A DNA stretch of 21,411 bases from JAGPUQ01 sp041594335. GTDB lineage: Bacteria > Pseudomonadota > Gammaproteobacteria > Pseudomonadales > Porticoccaceae. Made by a program: the position numbers and the translations under genes. Shown in pieces: positions 15,037 to 21,411 of the stretch. Under the pieces are notes generated by a model. The model was not told the origin of the DNA and ran no database searches. It saw only the letters and a list, made by a program, of their open reading frames with translations. The stretch covers positions 1 through 21,411 of the forward strand of contig JBFHML010000041.1 of assembly GCA_041594335.1 (NCBI GenBank), read 5' to 3'. Each line of letters starts with the position of its first letter. Position 1 is the first letter of the stretch.

Positions 15037-15075
15037 TCCCCCTCCCTCCCAGGGGACTGGCGCCCGTAAAACCGC

Positions 15076-15182
15076 TATACAACCTGGCTCGCTTCGCACG
15101 CCGCGTCGCGTCACACTGTATGGGAAGGCGCTACGCAGCCGGTTGACCTATTTTTCGCGCCCACAGCGCGTTCCTCTATACT
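15076..15182 (+). promoter_or_regulatory. Possible promoter region for the RND operon
   Basis: Two sigma-70 -10-like hexamers occur: TATACA (15076-15081) and TATACT (15177-15182). A TTGACC lies at 15143-15148, but it is 28 nt from the second hexamer, too far for a standard pair; at 17-nt spacing only weak -35 matches occur. The second hexamer sits 69 nt before the RND adaptor start. The rest of 14849-15251, apart from the inverted repeats and a GGCTGAGCC copy at 14862-14870, shows no gene. Confidence 0.3.
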
Positions 15183-15251
15183 CGCCGCGCCGGCGTCCCC
15201 TCACTGGAAAAGCCCTTTTCGGTCGCCGCTCACCATGAGGTTTTCTGACAC

Positions 15252-16325
15252 TTGGCAGGTTTTCTCTTCAGGCGCGCGAGCCAGGCGATGCTGGCCCTCA
15301 CATTGCTTGCAGGTTGCGGCCAAGATCCGTCGCCGCACCACGCCGAGCACGCGGTCCACGCGCTACCGACACTCGTGGTATCCCCAACCCACATCGCGGA
15401 GCACTACACCACCACCGGAACCGTGGTCTCCGATGAACGCGTTGACATCAGCTCCCGTATCGCGGCCTATATTCGCAGCCTGGAAGTTCGAGAAGGCGAG
15501 CGGGTCACCCGCGGCCAGCGGCTCGCGGCCCTCGACAGTCAGGATGTCACCGGCGCCATTCGCCAGGCAGAAGCCAACCGAGACAAGGCGGTGGCCGCGC
15601 TTCGCGATGCCAATAAAGATCTGGAGGATGCCGAGGCGCTTTTCGCAAAAGGCGTACTGTCCGCCTCGGCACTGCGCAAGGCCCGCCTCGAACAAGATGT
15701 GGCGGCGAAAGAGCTCGACGGGGCTCGGGCCGCATTGGTAGCAGCGCGGGCAGACCTACGCTATACCGAGATCCTGAGCCCGGTGGCCGGCGTCGTCGTC
15801 GCGCGACCTGCCCGCAGCGGTGATCTGGTCACACCGGGGTCCCCCATCGTCACGGTGGAATCGGACACCGCACTGCTGTTCGAAACGTTCATCGCCGAAA
15901 GCCAGCTGGGCAATATCCGCCTCGGCGACCGGGCCGATATTCGTATCGATGCCACCGGGCGGGCCTATGCGGGCGAGGTGCTGCGCCTGGTGTCCTCGGG
16001 CGATCCGGTCACCCGCCGCTATCTAGCCAAAATCAGCCTGGACGACACCAGCGGCCTGTTGCCCGGCATGTTCGGCCGCAGCGCTTTTACCATCGGCGGC
16101 CACCCTGGCCTCCTGGTACCGGAAGCCGCCCTCGCCGAGCGTGGCGGGCTGACCGGGGTGTTTGTCGTGCGACCCGACGGCGTGCTGCGCTTTCGCTGGC
16201 TCCGTACCGGACGCCGTTTTGACGATCAAATTGAAATCACCGCCGGCCTGGAGGCCGGTGACGTGTTGGTCGCCGAGGTCCCCGCCAGCGTCCGCGACGG
16301 CGACCGCCTAGCCGGAGCACCCTGA
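15252..16325 (+). CDS. RND efflux periplasmic adaptor (membrane fusion) lipoprotein
   Basis: 357 aa. The only useful start is TTG at 15252, because an in-frame TGA lies just upstream (15246) and the later ATG (15288) would remove the basic n-region FRRASQ. A lipobox LTLLAGC puts the acylated Cys at residue 22. The order is typical: beta-barrel/lipoyl halves around TTTGTVVSDERVDISSRI and VREGERVTRGQRLAALDSQ, an alpha-helical hairpin (about 105-170, rich in Ala/Asp/Lys), the second lipoyl half ILSPVAGVVVARPARSGDLVTPGSPIVTV, then the beta-barrel and membrane-proximal domains. It links the RND permease to an outer-membrane channel, which is not encoded here. The start region has only a weak GAGG at about 11 nt. 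The RND gene begins 34 nt downstream. Confidence 0.92.
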   Translation: MAGFLFRRASQAMLALTLLAGCGQDPSPHHAEHAVHALPTLVVSPTHIAEHYTTTGTVVSDERVDISSRIAAYIRSLEVREGERVTRGQRLAALDSQDVTGAIRQAEANRDKAVAALRDANKDLEDAEALFAKGVLSASALRKARLEQDVAAKELDGARAALVAARADLRYTEILSPVAGVVVARPARSGDLVTPGSPIVTVESDTALLFETFIAESQLGNIRLGDRADIRIDATGRAYAGEVLRLVSSGDPVTRRYLAKISLDDTSGLLPGMFGRSAFTIGGHPGLLVPEAALAERGGLTGVFVVRPDGVLRFRWLRTGRRFDDQIEITAGLEAGDVLVAEVPASVRDGDRLAGAP

Positions 16326-16359
16326 GCTTGGCCTCGCCCAGCCGTACCCATACCGCCGC

Positions 16360-19300
16360 ATGAACAAGCCGCTTGACGTCACCGGCCGGATTGCCGACTA
16401 CTTCATCACCTCAAGGCTGACCCCGGTTTTCGTTCTCTTCTGCCTGCTGGCCGGAGCGATTTCTGCCGCACTGACCCCGCGCGAAGAGAACCCCCAGATC
16501 GTGGTGCCGGGCGCCGAGATCACCTACCGACTCCCGGGCCGCTCCGCTAACGAGATCGAACAGCTGGTCGTCGCGCCCATCGAAGGGGTGCTGCGCGAAA
16601 TCGAGGGCGTAGACCACACCTTTGCCATTGCCGCCCACGGAATGGGTCAGCTCACCGTGCAATTCGACGTCGGCGTCGACAAAGACGAGGCCATGGTTCG
16701 CGTCTATCAGCGAGTGATGAGTGACCACCGAACCCTGCCGGCAGGGACACAGCTACCACTCGTGCGTCGGGTGGATGTCGATGACGTTCCAATCGTCAAC
16801 ATTACGCTGGCATCCGAAACCTACGACGATTACGCCTTGCATCGGCTCGCCGAACGCATCGAGGAGCGGCTGAGCACCGTCGAGGAAGTCTCGGTCACGC
16901 GCATTCACGGTGGCCGCAGCCGCGAGATTCGCATCGAACTCGATCCCGCCCGACTCGACGCCTTCGGCCTGACCATGAATCAGGGTATCGCGATGCTCGA
17001 GGCCAGCAATGTGGCGGCGGTGGTGGGTAATACCGTACGCGAACAGGACAATCTGGTGGTCAATCTCAGCGGCCAGTTGACCTCTGCAGCGGAAATCCGC
17101 CGCTTGGCGCTAAGCGCCCGCGATGGCCAACTGATCTACGTCGAGGATGTCGCGACCGTATTCGATGGCCCGCCGATGGAGCGCGACAGCCTGACCCGGT
17201 TCGCCTATGGCCCCGCGAGTCCAGGCTACACGGACACCCGCGTCGAAATGCCTGCGGTGACGATTTCCGCGGCCAAGAAAATCGGCACCAACGCCGTATT
17301 CGTCGCCCGCGACGTGCTGGCCAAAATCGATCAGATGGAGCGCCAGTTCATCCCTGAGGAAGTTCGGGTCATCACTACCCGCAACGATGGCGTTACGGCA
17401 AACAACACCGTCAATGATCTGATCGCGAATCTCGGCATCGCCATCACCGCGGTGCTGCTGGTGCTGCTGCCCTTCCTGGGCATCCGGGCCGGCTTAATCA
17501 TCAGCGGCGCGGTGCCTTTGATCCTCTGCCTCACCTTGGCCGTCGATATGCTGGTCGGCCCGACAATCAACCGCATGTCACTCTTTGCGCTGATCCTGTC
17601 ACTGGGCATGATCGTCGATGCGGGCATCGTGACCATTGAGAACATTTATCGGCACTACCAGTTGCAGCCTGGCGCAGACCCGCGCGCACTTACCGTAGCT
17701 GCCACTCAGGAAATCGGCCAGCCGACCAACATGGCCACCCTGGCAATCATTTTGGTGTTCTCGTCGCTGAGCATAGTCTCCGGAATGAATGGCGAGTTCT
17801 TCTATCCGATCACCTTCAATGTGCCGGTAACCATCGGACTGTCGCTCTTGGTGGCCTATGTGGCCGTGCCCTGGGCCAGCTACCGCTGGTTGCGTGGTCG
17901 CGTGCCCCCTGCGGCCGCGGCACGGCCAGAGCACAACGCCTTTTACCGCATCTACTTCCGCTGCATCACACCGCTGCTCGAGCGCCCCCGGCTGCGCGGC
18001 GCGGTTTTCTGCCTCACCACCGTGATCATTTTCGCTTCGTTTTTACAGCCAGCCTGGCAATTCCTCCGCCCATCCGGTGTAGACGGGCCGCTATCCGCTG
18101 CTGGCGTCATGCTGGCCATCATGCCCAAAGATGACAAAAACACCTTTAACATCACCCTCGATATGCCCGAGGATACCCCCATCGAAGTCACCGATCGGGT
18201 GGCGCGCGAGTTCGGCGTCCTGGTTGGGAACCACCCCTTGGTCGCCAACTACCTCTCTTATGTCGGCATCCCGGCGGTGATCGACTTCGCCGGTCAGATC
18301 CGCGGCAACAATAATCGCCGCGGCCCACACGTCGCCGAGCTCAGCGTGAATCTGATCGACAAGAAGCTGCGCGAGACCAAATCGATGGATGTCGTCCGCG
18401 AGTTGCGCGTCGCGGCCGAACCCATCCGGGCCCGCTATCCGAGCTTGGATGTGCGTTTCGTGGAAAGCCCACCGGGCCCGCCCACCCGGGCCACCGTCCT
18501 GGCCGAGATCTATGGTCCGGACCCGGAGGTGTTACGCCGGGCGTCGGCCTTGGTTCGGGACCAATTCGAGCGCACCTACATGATGGTCGACGTCTTCGAT
18601 ACCGAGACCGCGGACATCCCGCGCCTCGACATCCAGGTCGATAAGGAAAAAGCCGTGCTTTCCGGGGTGACCACGAGTGCAATCGAGCACACGCTACAAA
18701 GCCTGATGGACGGCCGCGTGGTGTCCCAGGCGCACATCCCGGGCGAGAAGACCCCGGTTCCCATACTCATCAAGGTGCCCCGATCATTAGCGATCGATCC
18801 CACCTTGCTCGACCGTATCTATGTTGACAATGTCCGCGGCGAGCGGGTGCCTCTCTCGGAATTGACCCGAGTGGAGCGACGTCATCACGATCGTCCTATC
18901 CTGCGCAAAGACAATGAGCGCGTCACCTATGTGGGCGGCGAACTGACCGACTCTGCCCCGGTATACGCCATCCTGGCCATGGACCCCGCGCTCGACGGTC
19001 TCGATCTGGGCGGCGGCAATGTGCTGCACACGGATAACATCACGCTGCGACCGGTGCTGCCTTCGACCCTGGACGGCTACAAACTATTATGGGATGGCGA
19101 GCTCCGGTTGACGCTGGACGCCTGGGGCGAGATGGCGGTAGTACTGGGTGCCGCGGTACTGTTCATCTTTCTCCTCCTAGTTGGCACCTACCAGTCCTTC
19201 ATCATCCCCCTGGTGGCGATGACGTCCATTCCGCTGGGGCTGGCGGGGATCTTTCCCGGCCACTGGTTGCTCGGCATCCCGTTCAGCATGGCATCGGCGA

Positions 19301-19620
19301 TCGGTACCGTAGCGCTCGCCGGCGTAGTCATCCGCAATGCGCTGCTCATCATCGACTTTATCCGCGACTACCAGCGTCAGGGAAAATCTTTGGAAGAAGC
19401 GGTGCAACTCGCCGGTGCGGTGCGCTTCCGTCCCATTGTCCTGACCGCCGTCACCGTGATCCTGGGCACCCTGGTTATGTACACGGACCCGCTATTCGCC
19501 GGGCTCGCCACCTCGTTGATTTTCGGTACCACCGCCTCCACTGTGCTGACGCTACTGATCCTGCCCTCGCTGTACTACCAACTAGCGACCCGCCACCCAC
19601 AGTGGTTCGCGATCGACTGA
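16360..19620 (+). CDS. RND-family efflux permease (inner membrane)
   Basis: 1086 aa, slightly longer than AcrB (1049). It has two repeats of six membrane helices with large periplasmic loops. An N-terminal helix near RLTPVFVLFCLLAG is followed by the porter domain (LPGRSANEIEQLVVAPIEG) and helices around TAVLLVLLPFLGIRAG. Helix 4 carries LILSLGMIVDAGIVTIENI: D420 is kept, but the second Asp of the usual D-D proton relay is replaced by A421. Helix 10 has GVVIRNALLIIDF with R992 where AcrB has the relay Lys. These are alternative-relay residues also seen in some RND branches, so function is likely kept. The start has no clear ribosome site. The pump probably exports hydrophobic compounds or metabolites; substrate is not predictable. 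Confidence 0.93.
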   Translation: MNKPLDVTGRIADYFITSRLTPVFVLFCLLAGAISAALTPREENPQIVVPGAEITYRLPGRSANEIEQLVVAPIEGVLREIEGVDHTFAIAAHGMGQLTVQFDVGVDKDEAMVRVYQRVMSDHRTLPAGTQLPLVRRVDVDDVPIVNITLASETYDDYALHRLAERIEERLSTVEEVSVTRIHGGRSREIRIELDPARLDAFGLTMNQGIAMLEASNVAAVVGNTVREQDNLVVNLSGQLTSAAEIRRLALSARDGQLIYVEDVATVFDGPPMERDSLTRFAYGPASPGYTDTRVEMPAVTISAAKKIGTNAVFVARDVLAKIDQMERQFIPEEVRVITTRNDGVTANNTVNDLIANLGIAITAVLLVLLPFLGIRAGLIISGAVPLILCLTLAVDMLVGPTINRMSLFALILSLGMIVDAGIVTIENIYRHYQLQPGADPRALTVAATQEIGQPTNMATLAIILVFSSLSIVSGMNGEFFYPITFNVPVTIGLSLLVAYVAVPWASYRWLRGRVPPAAAARPEHNAFYRIYFRCITPLLERPRLRGAVFCLTTVIIFASFLQPAWQFLRPSGVDGPLSAAGVMLAIMPKDDKNTFNITLDMPEDTPIEVTDRVAREFGVLVGNHPLVANYLSYVGIPAVIDFAGQIRGNNNRRGPHVAELSVNLIDKKLRETKSMDVVRELRVAAEPIRARYPSLDVRFVESPPGPPTRATVLAEIYGPDPEVLRRASALVRDQFERTYMMVDVFDTETADIPRLDIQVDKEKAVLSGVTTSAIEHTLQSLMDGRVVSQAHIPGEKTPVPILIKVPRSLAIDPTLLDRIYVDNVRGERVPLSELTRVERRHHDRPILRKDNERVTYVGGELTDSAPVYAILAMDPALDGLDLGGGNVLHTDNITLRPVLPSTLDGYKLLWDGELRLTLDAWGEMAVVLGAAVLFIFLLLVGTYQSFIIPLVAMTSIPLGLAGIFPGHWLLGIPFSMASAIGTVALAGVVIRNALLIIDFIRDYQRQGKSLEEAVQLAGAVRFRPIVLTAVTVILGTLVMYTDPLFAGLATSLIFGTTASTVLTLLILPSLYYQLATRHPQWFAID

Positions 19621-19660
19621 GCGTTACAATGGCCTCTGACCACAGGCCACACCAACCCGC

Positions 19661-20245
19661 ATGTCGCGCAGTATCATCCTAGCCATCACCGGTGCGACCG
19701 GAGCGATCTACGGTTTACGATTGTTGCAGGTGCTGAAGACCAGCGCCGCGGTGGATACCCACCTGATCATCACCCCTGCAGGGGCCGCAACGATACGCCA
19801 CGAGCTGGACATGGAACCGGGCGAGCTCAAAGCGCTCGCCACGGTGAGCTATGGTTATCGGGAGATCGGCGCACCGATCGCCAGCGGATCCTTCCCCACC
19901 GACGGCATGGTGATCGCACCCTGCTCTATGAACAGTCTGGCGGCAATCGCCCACGGACTATCGGCCAACTTGGTAACCCGCGCCGCGGATGTCATCCTCA
20001 AGGAGCGGCGCCGACTGATTCTGCTTGCACGAGAGACACCGCTGTCCCTTGTGCACTTACGTAATATGACCGCAGTCACCGAGATGGGTGGCCTGGTCGC
20101 GCCACCGGCCCCAGCGTTCTACAACAGCCCAGAAACCATCGCGGATATGGTCAACCACACGGTCGGTCGCACCCTGGACCTCTTGGGTCTACCGGAGCTT
20201 GCTGCCGATCTGGTCACACGGTGGCAGGGCTTTGACCTGCACTGA
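19661..20245 (+). CDS. ubiX: UbiX flavin prenyltransferase
   Basis: 194 aa, ATG without a strong ribosome site. UbiX joins dimethylallyl phosphate to FMN, giving the prenyl-FMN cofactor of UbiD-type decarboxylases. Family blocks are IILAITGATGAIYGLRLLQVL (FMN-binding N-terminus), GSFPTDGMVIAPCSMNSLAAIAHGLS, NLVTRAADVILKERRRLILLARETPLS and the C-terminal GGLVAPPAPAFYN. Length is normal. A 6-bp hairpin (TGGCCT/AGGCCA, 19630-19649) lies 12 nt upstream of the start. No UbiD is in the window, so it may serve ubiquinone biosynthesis or an aromatic/enoic acid decarboxylase elsewhere. It follows the RND permease by 40 nt and is convergent with the GntR gene, 17 nt apart. Confidence 0.95.
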   Translation: MSRSIILAITGATGAIYGLRLLQVLKTSAAVDTHLIITPAGAATIRHELDMEPGELKALATVSYGYREIGAPIASGSFPTDGMVIAPCSMNSLAAIAHGLSANLVTRAADVILKERRRLILLARETPLSLVHLRNMTAVTEMGGLVAPPAPAFYNSPETIADMVNHTVGRTLDLLGLPELAADLVTRWQGFDLH

Positions 20246-20262
20246 CTGGCGCCCCCTACGAC

Positions 20263-20958
20263 TCAAGGCAGCTTCCACGCCTTTGCGCGCTGGCTCGCCA
20301 GTTGCGCCAAGGTAATCTCCTTGGCCACATCTGCACTACGCCGAATATGCTCTTCCAGCAGCGTGCGGGCGGCGGAAACATCTCGCGCAAGTAATCGCTG
20401 GATGACTTCGTAGTGTTCGCGATAGGTCGGCGCGATTCGCTCGGCAGCAGTGAAGTCAAGCCGCCGCACGATATGAATATGATCGTTAACGTCCTTGAGG
20501 TAGCTGGCCAAAACCGCATTTCCTGTCGCCGCGGCCAGTGCGAGATGAAAACCTTCATCTCGCGCCACCATCATTTCTACCGCTGGGCCGCGCTGGGGCG
20601 TGCGTTCGGGATCCCACATCGTTGCCAGCCGGTGCAGCTCCGGTATCGGCATTTGCTTGCCAATGAGCTCCAGGATCCGCATCTCTAACGCGATACGTAC
20701 CTCGTAGTACTGATTGATCTCCGCCAGATCAATATCGCGAATGAAACAACCTTGCTTCGCGCGAATAGACAAATAGCCCTCAGCCGCGAGCCGCTGCAAC
20801 GCTTCGCGCACCGGGGTACGACTGACGCCGAAATGGTCAGCCAACTCCATCTCCGTCACCCGCGCCCCGGGGTACAGCGTGAAACTGAGAATCATCGTTT
20901 TGAGGCGCTGGTAAATCTCCGTCGGGGAAACACGGGGGGGGTTCTGGGTTCCCTGCAT
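20263..20958 (-). CDS. GntR-family transcriptional regulator (FCD subfamily)
   Basis: 231 aa from the ATG at 20956-20958. The frame is open to 21021, but that extension would read through the operator-like site and lacks family similarity. The N-terminal winged helix (about residues 12-75) contains VTEMELADHFGVSRTPVREALQRLAAEGYLS, with the typical SRTPVREAL recognition helix. The C-terminal FCD ligand-binding domain (about 85-215) has EVRIALEMRILELIGK, RDEGFHLALAAATGN and the HYEVIQRLLARDVSAARTLLEEHI helix. Such regulators usually repress adjacent catabolic genes until a small carboxylic acid binds. It is divergent from the isochorismatase-family gene, its likely target, and may also regulate itself. 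Confidence 0.93.
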   Translation of the reverse strand: MQGTQNPPRVSPTEIYQRLKTMILSFTLYPGARVTEMELADHFGVSRTPVREALQRLAAEGYLSIRAKQGCFIRDIDLAEINQYYEVRIALEMRILELIGKQMPIPELHRLATMWDPERTPQRGPAVEMMVARDEGFHLALAAATGNAVLASYLKDVNDHIHIVRRLDFTAAERIAPTYREHYEVIQRLLARDVSAARTLLEEHIRRSADVAKEITLAQLASQRAKAWKLP

Positions 20959-20988
20959 TGGCGTGTTCGCTACTCCAACCACGCACCA

Positions 20989-20998
20989 TTGTATACAA
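20989..20998. promoter_or_regulatory. Operator-like palindrome TTGTATACAA
   Basis: A perfect 10-bp palindrome 31 bp upstream of the chosen GntR start. This pattern fits the T-x-G-T-x-x-A-C-x-A core used by many GntR/FCD regulators. It overlaps the left edge of a 7-bp inverted repeat GCACCAT/ATGGTGC (20983-20989 and 21013-21019). It is a candidate autoregulatory site. Confidence 0.55.
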
Positions 20999-21114
20999 CA
21001 AATCGAGCAAACATGGTGCATGACCCGGCCTAACTTCGCGCATTGGCCGATAAATCCCGGACCAACAATAACTAATTATGGTTATTTCAATGCCTTATCG
21101 GACAATTCGAAAAC

Positions 21115-21130
21115 TGGCACACAACTTGAA
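21115..21130 (+). promoter_or_regulatory. Near-match to a sigma-54 promoter
   Basis: TGGCAC (21115-21120), five bases, then TTGAA (21126-21130) matches the -24 element exactly and the -12 element except that the key C is A. The start point would fall near 21141, inside the second operator-like site, and 24 nt before the likely ATG. One mismatch at a critical position and no visible sigma-54 activator keep confidence low. Confidence 0.25.
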
Positions 21131-21137
21131 TCCATTC

Positions 21138-21147
21138 TTGTATGCAA
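21138..21147. promoter_or_regulatory. Second operator-like site TTGTATGCAA
   Basis: Nine of ten bases match the TTGTATACAA palindrome at 20989-20998. It is extended by flanking TTC/GAA to TTCTTG-TATG-CAAGAA (21135-21150). It lies just upstream of the isochorismatase-family start at 21166, at the position expected for repression by the divergent GntR protein. Confidence 0.5.
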
Positions 21148-21165
21148 GAAATCAAGGTTGTGCTC

Positions 21166-21411
21166 ATGCTCCCCGCCACTGAACCGAAGAACTCCGGCGT
21201 CCTGGAGATCTCCGCGCAACCGACCAGTATGCAGCTGAACCCGGCCCATACCGCACTGCTGGTGATCGATATGCAGCGCGACTTTCTCGAGCCGGGCGGG
21301 TTCGGCGCGATGCTGGGCAACGACGTGGCGCGCCTGCGCGGCGCCATCCGGCCCTGCCAGGCGCTGCTGGCCGCCGCCCGCGACGCCGGACTGCTGGTGA
21401 TCCACACCCGA
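21166..21411 (+). CDS. Isochorismatase-family cysteine hydrolase (partial, 5' end)
   Basis: The first 82 codons are visible; the gene runs off the right edge. The ATG at 21166 has AAGG 8 nt upstream; an in-frame ATG at 21142 lies inside the operator-like site and has no ribosome site. The sequence TALLVIDMQRDFLEPGGFG is the start of the isochorismatase fold, with D35 as the first member of the Asp-Lys-Cys catalytic triad; the Lys and Cys are beyond the window. AGLLVIHTR ends the visible part. Relatives cleave C-N bonds in ureido acids, biuret or N-carbamoylsarcosine, or isochorismate. The pairing with a GntR/FCD regulator suggests a catabolic amide or ureide substrate. Confidence 0.85.
   Translation, partial: MLPATEPKNSGVLEISAQPTSMQLNPAHTALLVIDMQRDFLEPGGFGAMLGNDVARLRGAIRPCQALLAAARDAGLLVIHTR

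Overview
The window is GC-rich, densely coding bacterial DNA. Its gene content fits a free-living proteobacterium, most plausibly a gammaproteobacterium with catabolic and metal-resistance functions: a PcoA/PcoB-type copper system, a DedA close to E. coli DedA, a YhdH/AcuI-type reductase, UbiX and an RND pump. The taxon is inferred from protein families only; there is no rRNA or tRNA in the window.

Layout. (1) 1-3788, minus strand: a copper-resistance operon read from right to left. It holds a His-repeat DUF2231 membrane protein, a CopA/PcoA multicopper oxidase with a Tat signal, a CopB/PcoB outer-membrane protein, and the N-terminal YHS domain of a probable copper P-type ATPase cut by the window edge. 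(2) 3789-4503: about 0.7 kb without a convincing gene; a possible broken small membrane-protein gene lies on the minus strand. (3) 4504-10865, minus strand: eight collinear genes read from right to left: a metal-dependent amidohydrolase, a 445-aa luciferase-like (LLM) flavin oxidoreductase, a DedA membrane protein, a second LLM oxidoreductase, an antibiotic-biosynthesis-monooxygenase-fold protein, a two-gene MaoC/FAS1-type hydratase, and an orphan Anbu proteasome-like protease. This looks like an uncharacterised catabolic cluster ending in a protein-quality-control gene. (4) 10982-12202, minus strand: moeA. (5) 12393-14826, plus strand: a glutathione S-transferase, an HpaC-like flavin reductase (a possible FMNH2 supplier for the LLM enzymes) and an acrylyl-CoA reductase-like MDR enzyme. 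(6) 14827-15251: about 0.4 kb non-coding with a nested inverted-repeat element, a candidate structured RNA or leader. (7) 15252-20245, plus strand: an RND adaptor lipoprotein, an RND permease and ubiX. (8) 20263-21411: a GntR/FCD regulator divergent from an isochorismatase-family hydrolase that runs off the right edge. Their shared intergenic region carries two TTGTAT(A/G)CAA operator-like sites.

How the genes may work together: the copper block exports and oxidises Cu(I). The central and right-hand genes suggest degradation of an organic compound by flavin-dependent oxygenation, hydrolytic or decarboxylative cleavage, CoA-thioester hydration and enoyl-CoA reduction, alongside detoxification (GST, RND). 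The substrate cannot be read from sequence. No transposase, integrase, CRISPR array, tRNA or rRNA was seen.
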